Of a stretch of DNA of 64,000 bases, positions 53,246-61,513 are shown piece after piece. How positions within the stretch are numbered: the first letter of the stretch is position 1; each line of letters begins with the position of its first letter. The notes under the pieces are model-generated. The model worked only from the letters and a program-made list of their open reading frames with translations. It had not been told where the DNA came from and made no database searches. The DNA is from CAJGBR01 sp045637425. Its GTDB lineage: Bacteria > Bacteroidota > Bacteroidia > Bacteroidales > Rikenellaceae. The stretch spans positions 1 to 64,000 of the forward strand of contig JAZTZL010000032.1 of the NCBI GenBank assembly GCA_045637425.1, in the 5' to 3' direction. A program made the position numbers and the translations under genes.

Positions 53246-53422
53246 ATGCAAGAATTATTAAGCAACATTAAGGCTGAGATTGAAACTTTCACTCTCAATG
53301 CAGATCTTCAAGCAAATAAAGGAAACAAAGCTGCAGGAACTCGCGCTCGCAAGGCTGCTTTGGAACTCGCAAAGATGCTGAAGGAATTCAGAAAAGTATC
53401 GGTTGAAGAAGCTAAAAAATAG
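53246..53422 (+). CDS. Histone H1-like Hc1-family nucleoid protein
   Basis: The protein has 58 residues from ATG 53246 (MQELLSNIKAEIETF). A longer reading from a TTG at 53222 is rejected. The family signature GNKAAGTRARKAALELAKMLKEFRK is nearly canonical for the Bacteroidota Hc1-like proteins. It is basic and helical and probably binds DNA non-specifically in the nucleoid. The gene is monocistronic with its own promoter and terminator. A long leader precedes it. Confidence 0.88.
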   Translation: MQELLSNIKAEIETFTLNADLQANKGNKAAGTRARKAALELAKMLKEFRKVSVEEAKK

Positions 53423-53454
53423 TTTTTTGTAATAAGACTTTTCGAATACAAGGA

Positions 53455-53489
53455 AATGCCTACTCTAATTTTTAGGGTAGGTATTTTTT
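53455..53489 (+). terminator. Terminator of the Hc1 gene
   Basis: ATGCCTACTCT pairs with AGGGTAGGTAT (two G-T pairs), followed by T6. Confidence 0.75.
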
Positions 53490-53584
53490 CTGCGCCTGCA
53501 TTGATTACACTTTTATCATCAATAACTTTAATACGCTAATAATCAAAGATGTAAAAATGTAACCTATTTTATAGACACACTTGC

Positions 53585-53613
53585 TGTGAAAAAATTAACA
53601 CAAAAAGGTGTGA
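53585..53613 (+). promoter_or_regulatory. TGTGA/ACACA inverted repeats upstream of pckA
   Basis: TGTGA (53585), AACACA (53597-53602) and GTGTGA (53608-53613) form two overlapping inverted repeats that cover the expected -33 region of pckA. The layout suits an operator, perhaps for a CRP-like or Rex-like regulator, but the spacing fits neither consensus exactly. Confidence 0.3.
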
Positions 53614-53631
53614 AATCTAAAAATAAAATCT

Positions 53632-53639
53632 TAACTTTG
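53632..53639 (+). promoter_or_regulatory. -7 element of pckA
   Basis: TAACTTTG with only TGTG in place of TTTG 19 bases upstream. The transcript would have a leader of about 55 bases. Confidence 0.55.
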
Positions 53640-53700
53640 TGCGGATTTGCGACTAATGTCAAGGAATTACATAATAGAAAGCAATAAATAATAAAAGTTT

Positions 53701-55305
53701 ATGAAAAACATCGATTTGAGCAAGTACGGGATTTGCGATGTAAAAGAAATCGTTTACAATCCCTCTTATGAACAACTCTTCGAAGAAGAAATGAATCCTG
53801 CTTTGACAGGCTTCGAAAAAGGTAAACTGACCAAATTGGGCGCAGTTTCAGTTGATACTGGTGTATTTACAGGTCGCTCACCTAAAGACAAATACATCGT
53901 TATGGACGAAAACACCAAAGATACTGTTTGGTGGACTTCAGAACACGCTAAGAATGACAACAAACCTATCTCTCCTGAAGTATGGGCAAGCCTGAAGAAA
54001 TGTGTTGCTGACCAATTGAGCAACAAACGTCTGTTCGTTATGGATACATTCTGCGGTGCTAACCCTGACACAAGAATGAAGGTTCGTTTCATCGCTGAAG
54101 TTGCTTGGCAAGCTCACTTCGTAAAGAATATGTTCATTCGTCCGACTGAAGAAGAATTGGAAACTTACGGCGAACCCGACTTCGTAGTATTGGCTGGTTC
54201 ACTGACTACAAACCCGAACTGGAAAGAACAAGGTCTGAACTCTGAAAACTTCGTAGCATTCAACATCACTGAACGTATGCAGGTTATCGGCGGTACTTGG
54301 TATGGCGGCGAAATGAAGAAGGGTATGTTCTCAATGATGAACTACTTCTTGCCTTTGAAGGGTATTGCTTCAATGCACTGCTCTGCAAATATGGGTAAAG
54401 ATGGCGACGTAGCTATCTTCTTCGGCTTGTCAGGTACAGGTAAGACTACTTTGTCTACAGACCCGAAACGTCAACTCATCGGTGACGACGAACACGGCTG
54501 GGACGATGCAGGTGTATTCAACTTCGAAGGTGGTTGCTATGCTAAGACTATCAACCTCGATCCGAATTCTGAACCGGATATCTACAACGCAATCCGTCGT
54601 GATGCTCTGCTGGAAAACGTAACCGTAAATGAAGATGGTTCTGTTGATTTCGCAGACGGTTCTCGTACAGAAAACACTCGCGTATCTTACCCGATTTACC
54701 ACATCGACAACATCGTTAAACCGGTATCTAAGGGTGGCCACGCTAAGAAGGTTATCTTCTTGACTGCAGACGCATTCGGTGTAATGCCTCCTGTATCTAA
54801 GTTGACTCCGGAACAAACTAAATACTACTTCTTGTCAGGCTTTACTGCTAAGTTGGCTGGTACAGAACGTGGCGTAACTGAACCGACTCCGACATTCTCG
54901 GCTTGCTTCGGTGCTGCATTCCTCGAACTCCACCCGACTAAGTACGCTCAAGAATTGGTTAAGAGAATGGACGCTGTAGGTGCAACAGCATATATGGTTA
55001 ACACAGGTTGGAACGGTACAGGCAAACGTATCTCTATCAAAGATACTCGCGGTATTATCGACGCAATCTTGGACGGTTCAATCGAAAAGGCAGAAACTAA
55101 GACAATTCCTTACTTCAACTTCGAAGTGCCGACTGAATTGCCGGGTGTAGATACAAACATTCTCGACCCGCGTAATACATACTCTTGCGCTTGCCAATGG
55201 GAAGAAAAGGCTAAGGATTTAGCTGGTCGCTTCATCAAGAACTTCGAAAAATACACAGACAACGAAGAAGGTAAGAACTTGGTTAACGCAGGTCCGAAAC
55301 TCTAA
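53701..55305 (+). CDS. pckA: Phosphoenolpyruvate carboxykinase (ATP)
   Basis: A protein of 534 residues that interconverts oxaloacetate and PEP. In gut Bacteroidales it usually runs in the carboxylating direction, feeding succinate fermentation. The kinase loop is FFGLSGTGKTTLS, the metal-binding motif is LIGDDEHGWDD, and FTGRSPKDKYIV and TGWNGTGKRISI bind substrate and nucleotide. Length is typical of the ATP-dependent form. Codon use appears strongly biased to preferred codons, as expected for a highly expressed gene. Its own promoter and a strong terminator frame it. Confidence 0.97.
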   Translation: MKNIDLSKYGICDVKEIVYNPSYEQLFEEEMNPALTGFEKGKLTKLGAVSVDTGVFTGRSPKDKYIVMDENTKDTVWWTSEHAKNDNKPISPEVWASLKKCVADQLSNKRLFVMDTFCGANPDTRMKVRFIAEVAWQAHFVKNMFIRPTEEELETYGEPDFVVLAGSLTTNPNWKEQGLNSENFVAFNITERMQVIGGTWYGGEMKKGMFSMMNYFLPLKGIASMHCSANMGKDGDVAIFFGLSGTGKTTLSTDPKRQLIGDDEHGWDDAGVFNFEGGCYAKTINLDPNSEPDIYNAIRRDALLENVTVNEDGSVDFADGSRTENTRVSYPIYHIDNIVKPVSKGGHAKKVIFLTADAFGVMPPVSKLTPEQTKYYFLSGFTAKLAGTERGVTEPTPTFSACFGAAFLELHPTKYAQELVKRMDAVGATAYMVNTGWNGTGKRISIKDTRGIIDAILDGSIEKAETKTIPYFNFEVPTELPGVDTNILDPRNTYSCACQWEEKAKDLAGRFIKNFEKYTDNEEGKNLVNAGPKL

Positions 55306-55329
55306 TCGTTTCAGTATTTTATATCCTAC

Positions 55330-55366
55330 GCCGCCCGACTCAGTACGAGTCGGGCGGCTTCGTTTT
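55330..55366 (+). terminator. Terminator of pckA
   Basis: A 12-bp perfect GC-rich stem, GCCGCCCGACTC (55330-55341) / GAGTCGGGCGGC (55347-55358), then TTCGTTTTT. Confidence 0.9.
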
Positions 55367-55409
55367 TCAAACTACGCATAAACATTTTTCAATTCCGCAA
55401 CCAAATGAA

Positions 55410-55446
55410 AAAAGCCTGCACCATTAAATGATGCAGGCTTTTTTTG
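55410..55446. terminator. Second hairpin with T run between pckA and the next gene
   Basis: AAAGCCTGCA (55411-55420) pairs with TGCAGGCTTT (55432-55441), followed by T5. It ends just upstream of the next gene's promoter and may block read-through. T-rich flanks occur on both strands. Confidence 0.7.
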
Positions 55447-55478
55447 CTAAAATTTGTATTACTTGTAAAAATAATTTA

Positions 55479-55486
55479 TATATTTG
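55479..55486 (+). promoter_or_regulatory. -7 element of the small secreted protein gene
   Basis: TATATTTG, 35 bases before ATG 55522. An in-frame TTG at 55444 lies upstream of this element and is rejected as a start. Confidence 0.55.
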
Positions 55487-55521
55487 CAAAAACCACTTGT
55501 AAACACTTAAAGAAAAGAATT

Positions 55522-56148
55522 ATGAAAAAATTTTTGCAATTTGCTATTGCATCAATGATGCTTGTCGGAACAACTACTTTTGCATCTGCACAAACCCAAA
55601 CTGAATACGAAGAGGTAAGAGAGAAAATTGAATCTTATGAAAAGATGTCTCTTGTTAATGAGTACGGTAAGAGTATTATGAGAACTGGGGCTGATAAGAA
55701 TATTATACGCAGAGGAGATACGGTTCGTTTTAAAGTGATATGGGACTTATACGCTCAAACTCAGAAAATTCAGCAAGTTTATGTTGAAGGTGTTGGCGAG
55801 TCTACACCTGAAGATTTGCGTAAGGGCAAATTTGAGGTAGTATTAAAACCAGACAAGACTACTACATACAAAGAGGGATTTAAATACATCGGATATCAAG
55901 GCCGTTCTTATGAAGATGTACATGAGTTTACTATTATAGTGCTTGAACCTGAAAAGTACGATTCGGTTATGCAGTTAAGAAGCACGATGAACAGTCAGCA
56001 ACGAGGGCTGAATTTCAAAGAGCTTAAAGGGGAAAAGGTTGATCCGTTTATAAAGGCAGAAATCGACAAGATGGCAAAGATGTCTCCTGCTGAACGCAAA
56101 AAATATAAAAAACAACTCGAACGAAAATATGGCAATAAGAAAAGATAG
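55522..56148 (+). CDS. Small secreted protein, related to the truncated gene at the left edge
   Basis: The protein has 208 residues. The signal peptide MKKFLQFAIASMMLVGTTTF ends near FASAQ (about residue 24). The body has a beta-rich part (RRGDTVRFKVIWDLYAQTQ, VLKPDKTTTYKEG) with an Ig-like alternation, and a lysine-rich C-terminal tail from about 165 ending in KKYKKQLERKYGNKKR. I do not recognise a named family. The central segment resembles the product of 1-383, so a small family exists in this genome. The tail could bind nucleic acid or acidic glycans, which is inference only. Confidence 0.8.
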   Translation: MKKFLQFAIASMMLVGTTTFASAQTQTEYEEVREKIESYEKMSLVNEYGKSIMRTGADKNIIRRGDTVRFKVIWDLYAQTQKIQQVYVEGVGESTPEDLRKGKFEVVLKPDKTTTYKEGFKYIGYQGRSYEDVHEFTIIVLEPEKYDSVMQLRSTMNSQQRGLNFKELKGEKVDPFIKAEIDKMAKMSPAERKKYKKQLERKYGNKKR

Positions 56149-56161
56149 TCTGCTGATTTGA

Positions 56162-56200
56162 AAAATGCCTGCCGAACGATCTCGGCAGGCATTTTCTATT
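56162..56200. terminator. Bidirectional terminator between convergent genes
   Basis: AAAATGCCTGCCGA (56162-56175) pairs with TCGGCAGGCATTTT (56182-56195). It lies between the small secreted gene and serS, whose stop is at 56213. Confidence 0.88.
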
Positions 56201-56212
56201 CGTAAAAACTTG

Positions 56213-57484
56213 TTATTTAATCATATCGAAACCTGTGTATGGCACCAATGCAGCAGGAATGCGGATACCTTCAGGTGTTTGGTTGTTCTCTAACAGCGCA
56301 GCTACGATACGCGGCAATGCCAATGAACTACCGTTCAGTGTGTGTGCCAATTGAGTCTTCTTGTTCGAATCCTTATAGCGCAACTTCAAACGATTAGCCT
56401 GGAAGGTTTCGAAATTAGATACAGACGAAACTTCGAGCCAACGTTCCTGAGCTGCCGAGTAGACTTCGAAATCGTAGGTCAGTGCCGATGTGAAACTCAT
56501 ATCCCCACCACACAAACGAATGATTCGATATGGTAATTCCAACTTCTTAACGATGCTCTCAACGTGAGCTACCATTTCGTCCAGCGCCTCATACGAACGC
56601 TCGGGGTGAGCTAACTGCACAATCTCAACTTTATTGAATTGGTGCAGACGGTTCAATCCGCGCACGTCCTTGCCATAAGAACCAGCCTCGCGACGGAAGC
56701 AAGGTGTGTAGGCTGTATATTTAACGGGGAAATCCTTTTCGTCAATGATTACATCACGGAAGATATTTGTCACCGGCACCTCTGCAGTCGGAATCAGATA
56801 GAAGTTGTCCTGAGTGCAGTGATACATCTGTCCCTCCTTATCTGGCAATTGACCTGTACCGAAACCCGATGCCTCATTAACCATCAGCGGCGGCATAATT
56901 TCGGTATAACCAGCTGCGACGTTACAATCCAAAAACATCGAAATCAGCGCACGTTCGAGTCTTGCACCTTGTCCTTTGTAAACGGGGAAACCTGCCCCGG
57001 TGAGTTTATTACCGAGTTCAAAATCGATGATATCATATTTTTTAGTCAGTTCCCAGTGAGGCAACTTCTGCGCATCAAGTGTAGGCACTTCACCGCCACG
57101 ACGAATTTCGACATTATCCTCTGCAGTCTTACCCACAGGAACAATAGCATTAGGTACGTTCGGGAGTGTCACAATCAGTGAGTTCTGCTGTTCGCTCACC
57201 TCTTTGAGTCGCAGGTCGATATCCTTTGATTGCTCTTTCAACTCGGCAGTCTTAGCCTTCAACTCGTTAGCCTCCTGAGCCTTACCCTCTTTGAACAATT
57301 GTCCGATGCTGCGAGCAATTGAGTTCTGTTCTGCGAGGTTATTGTCTAGTTCAGCCTGAAGAGCCTTTCTCTGGTTATCCAATTCAATAATCTGATCGAT
57401 TACAGGAGCAGCGTCCACGCCTTTGACTGCGAGTCTGCTTATTGTATCTTCTCGTTGTTCACGAATTTGTTTCAGTGTCAGCAT
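56213..57484 (-). CDS. serS: Seryl-tRNA synthetase
   Basis: A 423-residue class II synthetase. The N-terminal long coiled-coil arm (about 1-110) grips the tRNA-Ser variable arm. Catalytic motifs are motif 1 near ALISMFLD, motif 2 in YTPCFRREAGSYGKDVRG and motif 3 in NGSSLALPRIVAALLEN. TAEVPVTN binds serine. Length and order are normal. The gene has its own promoter and shares a terminator with the convergent neighbour. Confidence 0.97.
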   Translation of the reverse strand: MLTLKQIREQREDTISRLAVKGVDAAPVIDQIIELDNQRKALQAELDNNLAEQNSIARSIGQLFKEGKAQEANELKAKTAELKEQSKDIDLRLKEVSEQQNSLIVTLPNVPNAIVPVGKTAEDNVEIRRGGEVPTLDAQKLPHWELTKKYDIIDFELGNKLTGAGFPVYKGQGARLERALISMFLDCNVAAGYTEIMPPLMVNEASGFGTGQLPDKEGQMYHCTQDNFYLIPTAEVPVTNIFRDVIIDEKDFPVKYTAYTPCFRREAGSYGKDVRGLNRLHQFNKVEIVQLAHPERSYEALDEMVAHVESIVKKLELPYRIIRLCGGDMSFTSALTYDFEVYSAAQERWLEVSSVSNFETFQANRLKLRYKDSNKKTQLAHTLNGSSLALPRIVAALLENNQTPEGIRIPAALVPYTGFDMIK

Positions 57485-57508
57485 AGTTGATTTTTATCTA
57501 ATAACACG

Positions 57509-57516
57509 CAAAGGTA
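57509..57516 (-). promoter_or_regulatory. -7 element of serS
   Basis: Minus-strand TACCTTTG, 24 bases before the ATG at 57484. Confidence 0.6.
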
Positions 57517-57547
57517 CATTTTTTTTGCGTAGATGGTTTCAAATACT

Positions 57548-58525
57548 CTATTTTTTTGTAAGATTCAGCACTGTGATTTCGGGGACAGCACCAATTCTTG
57601 CCGTAAAGAATGTTTCGCCCAAGCCGATATTGACATATAGAGCCTGCTCACCCTCGGTGTACAATCCACGATATTCGTCAAAGAGCAATGCTGATGGGCT
57701 CCAGCCCGGCAGCGAAAACTGCATCGCGTGGGTATGTCCCGACAGAGTTAGGTCAATTACACTCGACAGCCCCAAAATCTCAGTTCGCCACAACGACGGA
57801 TCGTGACTCATCAATATCTTGTATTGTCCGGTTACCCCCTCCATAGCTTTACCCAAATCACCATAAGAATTGAAATGTTTATTGGTCGAGATGTTATCAA
57901 TCCCGATAAGCGAGATGCTATCCACACCGTTTCGCACAATATGCACATTACTATTTGACAGCAACTTCCAGCCCATATTTCTTATTCTCAATTTCAGTTC
58001 TTCGAGTGCATCGGCCTGAGCTCTCTTCGACTCCCACTTGCCATAGGTACAGAAATCGTGGTTGCCGAGTATGGCGTAAACTCCATCTTTAGCCTTGAGT
58101 TTGGATAGTATCTCTTGCAATCCACCACCAAGTTCTCGCGGTCCGATTGTCACAAGGTCACCCGTAAAGAGTATCAGGTCTGGATTCTGCTCGTTAATCT
58201 TGTTCACGGCGCGAATCAGAGCACGATTGCGCCCCTCGAACGATGCCAAGTGCAAATCTGATATATGAACTATACGATAGCCATTGAACGATTGGGGCAG
58301 ATTGCTGCTTGAGATCTCAATAGGAACAACTCTGAACACATTGCGTTCGATAAGCGTTCCGTAACTCCACAGCAACAACGGCAGCACTGCCAACCACAAC
58401 AACCGTTTGAAAGTCTTTTTGAATGCTCCACCACACAACCTGACAACCACAGCAATAATCAGCCCCAACAATACCATACCAATTGTCGAACTGGCCAATG
58501 AAACAAGATTCGAAATGATGTTCAT
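57548..58525 (-). CDS. Membrane-anchored metallophosphoesterase (YkuE/LpxG-like)
   Basis: The protein has 325 residues. Two N-terminal membrane segments (about 12-30 and 40-58) are followed by a phosphoesterase domain with RIVHISDLHLASF, LILFTGDLVTIG, YAILGNHDFCTYG, ILMSHDP and LTLSGHTHAMQF. The family includes YkuE and the LpxG type of UDP-diacylglucosamine hydrolase. Since lpxH is present elsewhere in this window, a different substrate is more likely here. The gene lies between serS and the tRNA-Leu gene on the same strand. Confidence 0.88.
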   Translation of the reverse strand: MNIISNLVSLASSTIGMVLLGLIIAVVVRLCGGAFKKTFKRLLWLAVLPLLLWSYGTLIERNVFRVVPIEISSSNLPQSFNGYRIVHISDLHLASFEGRNRALIRAVNKINEQNPDLILFTGDLVTIGPRELGGGLQEILSKLKAKDGVYAILGNHDFCTYGKWESKRAQADALEELKLRIRNMGWKLLSNSNVHIVRNGVDSISLIGIDNISTNKHFNSYGDLGKAMEGVTGQYKILMSHDPSLWRTEILGLSSVIDLTLSGHTHAMQFSLPGWSPSALLFDEYRGLYTEGEQALYVNIGLGETFFTARIGAVPEITVLNLTKK

Positions 58526-58599
58526 AGTTATACCTAATTAACAAAATAGCCCTATTCAGATGGCATTCCCTCTCTGACACAAACAAGAGCAAATACAAA

Positions 58600-58633
58600 A
58601 GAGGCTGCCCTACCATATTGTCGGACAGCCTCT
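58600..58633 (-). terminator. Terminator of tRNA-Leu
   Basis: AGAGGCTGCCC (58600-58610) pairs with GGACAGCCTCT (58623-58633) with one mismatch. On the minus strand it follows the tRNA and ends in TTTTG. Confidence 0.75.
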
Positions 58634-58638
58634 TCACG

Positions 58639-58722
58639 TACCCGGAGCGGGACTTGAACCCGCACGACCACAATGGTCACAGGATTTTAAGTCCGGCGTG
58701 TCTACCATTCCACCATCCGGGC
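58639..58722 (-). tRNA. tRNA-Leu (anticodon TAA)
   Basis: Minus-strand cloverleaf with acceptor stem GCCCGGA / TCCGGGT and D arm GGTGGAATGGTAGACAC. The anticodon loop CTTAAAA gives anticodon TAA. A long class II variable arm is present, and the T loop is TTCAAGT. CCA is not encoded, unlike the tRNA-Asn of this window. Confidence 0.96.
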
Positions 58723-58735
58723 AATCCTCAAGGCA

Positions 58736-58766
58736 CAAAGGTATAACTTTTCTACAATTTATCAAA
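58736..58766 (-). promoter_or_regulatory. Promoter of tRNA-Leu
   Basis: Minus-strand TACCTTTG (58736-58743) with TTTG (58763-58766) 19 bases upstream. Confidence 0.78.
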
Positions 58767-58860
58767 ATGTTTGGCAGAAAAGTTGCAATTATTGCCAATA
58801 GTATGCACGGTCTGAAATAGTTCGACTGCGCTATATCATATTAATAAAAACAGTTTAATT

Positions 58861-59910
58861 ATGAAATCTATCTATTATTTTGCCATTGCAGTTGCGGCGG
58901 TGCTGACAGCAGCCTGCAGCGCAAAACGAACCATCACCCGAAGCGGATTGCCGCAGATGGTACCCGACACGGTACTGCTGGTGAACAATGACGGCAACGT
59001 CGATTTGAATATGTCGATTATCATTCCGCCCAAGACTATCAAGCGACACGCTCTGATGGAGCTGACTCCGGTTATTGTGGGTGAGAATCAAATTCTCGAA
59101 TTGCCCTCAATCGAAATAAACTCGTCGAAATACTCCGAAGCCCCCTACTCTATTCCCCGCAAACTTGTAAAACACGGAGCAACTATCAACTATCGCGAAC
59201 GATTCCCTTATGCCGAGTGGATGGCAAATTCGAACACCTATCTGCGCGGACTATCAATAAAGAGTTCGGGACGAGATGTGGTAATGGATCGGCAGATTGC
59301 CCGAGGCGTATACACGCCACACAAAGCTGCACAAAAGGTTTGTCCTACGGCTAAGGAGCAATGCGATAAAATGCCCGTTCAACGCGTAGTATCCGTTTCA
59401 AAGAGTGGTTGCGCGCATTTCAACTACACGATCAACAGTGCAAAGATCAACCCCAATCTCGATGAAAATGCACAAAATCTAAAGGCCATTGAGAATTTAT
59501 TGACTTCGGTACTGAGCGACACATCAAAGCATATTGTTTCGATTATAGTCATTGCCGAATCCTCGCCCGACGGTACATACTCGAAAAATCTGGCATTGGC
59601 TCAACAGCGTGCTGCGGAACTGAGTTCGTACATCAAGTCGCACTGCGGTTGTCAGGTACCCGCAAATGCCATAAAGTCTGACGGTCGCGTAGCTCAGTGG
59701 AAAGAGGCTATTCCTCTGGTCGAACAGCTCTCGATTCCTGCCTCACAAAAGAATAAGATCATCGAAATCATTCGCAACTGCACAGACCAGGCACACTGCG
59801 AAAAGATGCTCAGAGCACACGCCGACCTCTACAACATTCTGAAACGTGATGTGTTGCCCCAACTTCGTGATGCGACATACACCGTAAACTACATTCAAAA
59901 CATCTATTAA
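58861..59910 (+). CDS. DUF3868-like lipoprotein with an OmpA-like C-terminal region, cysteine-rich
   Basis: A lipoprotein of 349 residues with lipobox TAAC (Cys19). Residues about 40-190 fit the DUF3868 outline (VDLNMSIIIPPKTIKRHALMELTP, then LELPSIEINSSKY). Residues about 195-290 resemble a divergent OmpA-like domain: FNYTINSAKINPNL, then IIVIAESSPDGTYSKNLALAQQRAAELSSYI, where the peptidoglycan-binding helix should be. Seven further cysteines are present, including CPTAKEQC and HCGC, which is unusual for this kind of protein. In other Bacteroidales DUF3868 proteins sit near fimbrial genes; none is seen here. It is followed 3 bases later by an MFS transporter gene. Confidence 0.65.
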   Translation: MKSIYYFAIAVAAVLTAACSAKRTITRSGLPQMVPDTVLLVNNDGNVDLNMSIIIPPKTIKRHALMELTPVIVGENQILELPSIEINSSKYSEAPYSIPRKLVKHGATINYRERFPYAEWMANSNTYLRGLSIKSSGRDVVMDRQIARGVYTPHKAAQKVCPTAKEQCDKMPVQRVVSVSKSGCAHFNYTINSAKINPNLDENAQNLKAIENLLTSVLSDTSKHIVSIIVIAESSPDGTYSKNLALAQQRAAELSSYIKSHCGCQVPANAIKSDGRVAQWKEAIPLVEQLSIPASQKNKIIEIIRNCTDQAHCEKMLRAHADLYNILKRDVLPQLRDATYTVNYIQNIY

Positions 59911-59913
59911 GCT

Positions 59914-61176
59914 ATGAGAATCAAGACCGGCTCTGGCACCTCAATCGGACTACTAACATTGTGTGCAATATATTCTGTTTCAGTTGTAATATCGTTGCCC
60001 GGACTCGCCATCTCACCAATACTCGGAGAGTTGGAGCACGTATTCCCACACGCAACACAATTTCAACTGCAATTGTTGGCAACAATCTCGTCGCTCGTTG
60101 TGATACCTTTCATATTATTAAGTGGTCGATTATCGATAAATCGCGACAGAAAAACTATATTGATTATCGGTTTGGGACTTTTTCTGCTTAGTTCGATACT
60201 CTACCTGCGAGCAGACTCGATTGAATCACTACTCTGGATAAGTGTCCTGTTGGGTGTCGGTGCCGGTATGATTATACCTCTATCCAAAGGACTTATTGCC
60301 ATATACTTCAGCGGTGAACAACGTCAGCGTCAGCTGGGCATTTCGTCCGGAGTTACGAACACCTCTCTGGTTCTTGCTACGATTATTACGGGCGAGTTGG
60401 CAGATATTGATTGGCATTGGGCATTTCTGGTCTATATGTTTTCTCTCGTGTCACTTGTACTGATATTCACACTCAAGCCCAATCGGGAACCTCAACTCCC
60501 GAACGAGACACTTGACCGAATCAAATCGGAAACACCCACGCCCATACCTCACGACTCAATCCGAGAGTCGACACAGGCCACTGCACAATCCACCCACTTC
60601 CGAATCCCGTGGGCACTGATGTGGTTCTACTTCACGCTGTGTGTAATGGTTTTGGCAATCCCGATTGAATTGTCGCTATTTCTCGAGCAGCTAAAAATAG
60701 GTACCTCAGCCGATAGCGGCACACTCATCGCAGCATTCTTTCTTGCCATAACCATACCCGGATTCACGTTGAGTTACTTCATCAAATGGTTGGGCAAATG
60801 GATAAACATCATTTCGACACTGATGATTGTTGTCGGAATTGGGATATTTCTGATATCGCACAATTTGTGGGCACTGGCTGCGGGAGCCATCTTGTCAGGC
60901 TTCGGCTACGGCATAATGCAACCGATGGTCTACGAAAAGGCAGTACAAGGTGTGTCGAAACACCGTGCAACATACTCATTGTCGTGGGTTATGACGATGA
61001 ACTACCTTTCGATTATTTTCTACCCCGTAGCCCTCAAGTGGATAGACAACATCTTTACTACGCAGTCGGTTTATATCCCGTTCATTTTCAGTTTTATCAT
61101 CTCGGCCGTAATGCTTATACTGACCATTGTTCGCCACAATCACCGAATAGTGGGTACAGCTAACAGTGTTCAATAA
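59914..61176 (+). CDS. Major facilitator superfamily transporter
   Basis: A protein of 420 residues with twelve hydrophobic segments in two six-helix halves joined by a polar loop (about 195-230, rich in Thr, Pro and Ser). The loop between helices 2 and 3 reads SGRLSINRDRKTILI, the MFS signature in a weakened form. GAGMIIPLSKGLIAIYF lies in helix 4. The pattern suits drug or metabolite exporters; the substrate is unknown. Co-transcribed with the preceding lipoprotein gene. Confidence 0.85.
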   Translation: MRIKTGSGTSIGLLTLCAIYSVSVVISLPGLAISPILGELEHVFPHATQFQLQLLATISSLVVIPFILLSGRLSINRDRKTILIIGLGLFLLSSILYLRADSIESLLWISVLLGVGAGMIIPLSKGLIAIYFSGEQRQRQLGISSGVTNTSLVLATIITGELADIDWHWAFLVYMFSLVSLVLIFTLKPNREPQLPNETLDRIKSETPTPIPHDSIRESTQATAQSTHFRIPWALMWFYFTLCVMVLAIPIELSLFLEQLKIGTSADSGTLIAAFFLAITIPGFTLSYFIKWLGKWINIISTLMIVVGIGIFLISHNLWALAAGAILSGFGYGIMQPMVYEKAVQGVSKHRATYSLSWVMTMNYLSIIFYPVALKWIDNIFTTQSVYIPFIFSFIISAVMLILTIVRHNHRIVGTANSVQ

Positions 61177-61182
61177 AAACGA

Positions 61183-61215
61183 CTACAAATCCGTGGTGTT
61201 ACTACGGATTTGTAG
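61183..61215. terminator. Bidirectional terminator between the MFS gene and the convergent phage-like genes
   Basis: A 15-bp stem (61183-61197 with 61201-61215, one G-T pair) and three-base loop. On the minus strand T5 follows shortly after; on the plus strand T5 begins a few bases later. Confidence 0.75.
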
Positions 61216-61231
61216 CCCTCTTTTTATTCCA

Positions 61232-61501
61232 TCATATGAAATTCATATCCCGATAGTAGTACATACATCGTCGCACATACTCGTATGTACAGGCGAAGTG
61301 TTCGGTAGCCGACCACATCGCATCAAGTTTTCCGACGCCACTCTCCACCTGATTATTCACAAAGTTTCGGATTACGGCCACTTTGCACATAGTCGGTTCA
61401 ATGAGTCCCATTTCCACCAGCAGTTCAAATGTTTTTTCTATATCTGCTCCGGCATATTTCGAACTGAAAATTGCCAGAAATTCTTTCTCGTAGGTAGTCA
61501 T
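61232..61501 (-). CDS. Small protein of unknown function, linked to the tail-like gene
   Basis: An 89-residue cytoplasmic protein, predicted mostly helical: MTTYEKEFLAIFSSKYAG at the start, CMYYYRDMNFI at the end. No known domain recognised. It begins 12 bases after the 802-residue gene and shares its strand and terminator, so it belongs to the same locus. An assembly or tail accessory role is possible but unproven. Confidence 0.7.
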   Translation of the reverse strand: MTTYEKEFLAIFSSKYAGADIEKTFELLVEMGLIEPTMCKVAVIRNFVNNQVESGVGKLDAMWSATEHFACTYEYVRRCMYYYRDMNFI

Positions 61502-61513
61502 TTGTGTGGGATT

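Noticed and set aside
55444..55521. N-terminal extension of the small secreted protein from a TTG
   Set aside because: It starts inside the tail of a terminator and contains the -7 element at 55479. The ATG at 55522 gives a clean signal peptide.
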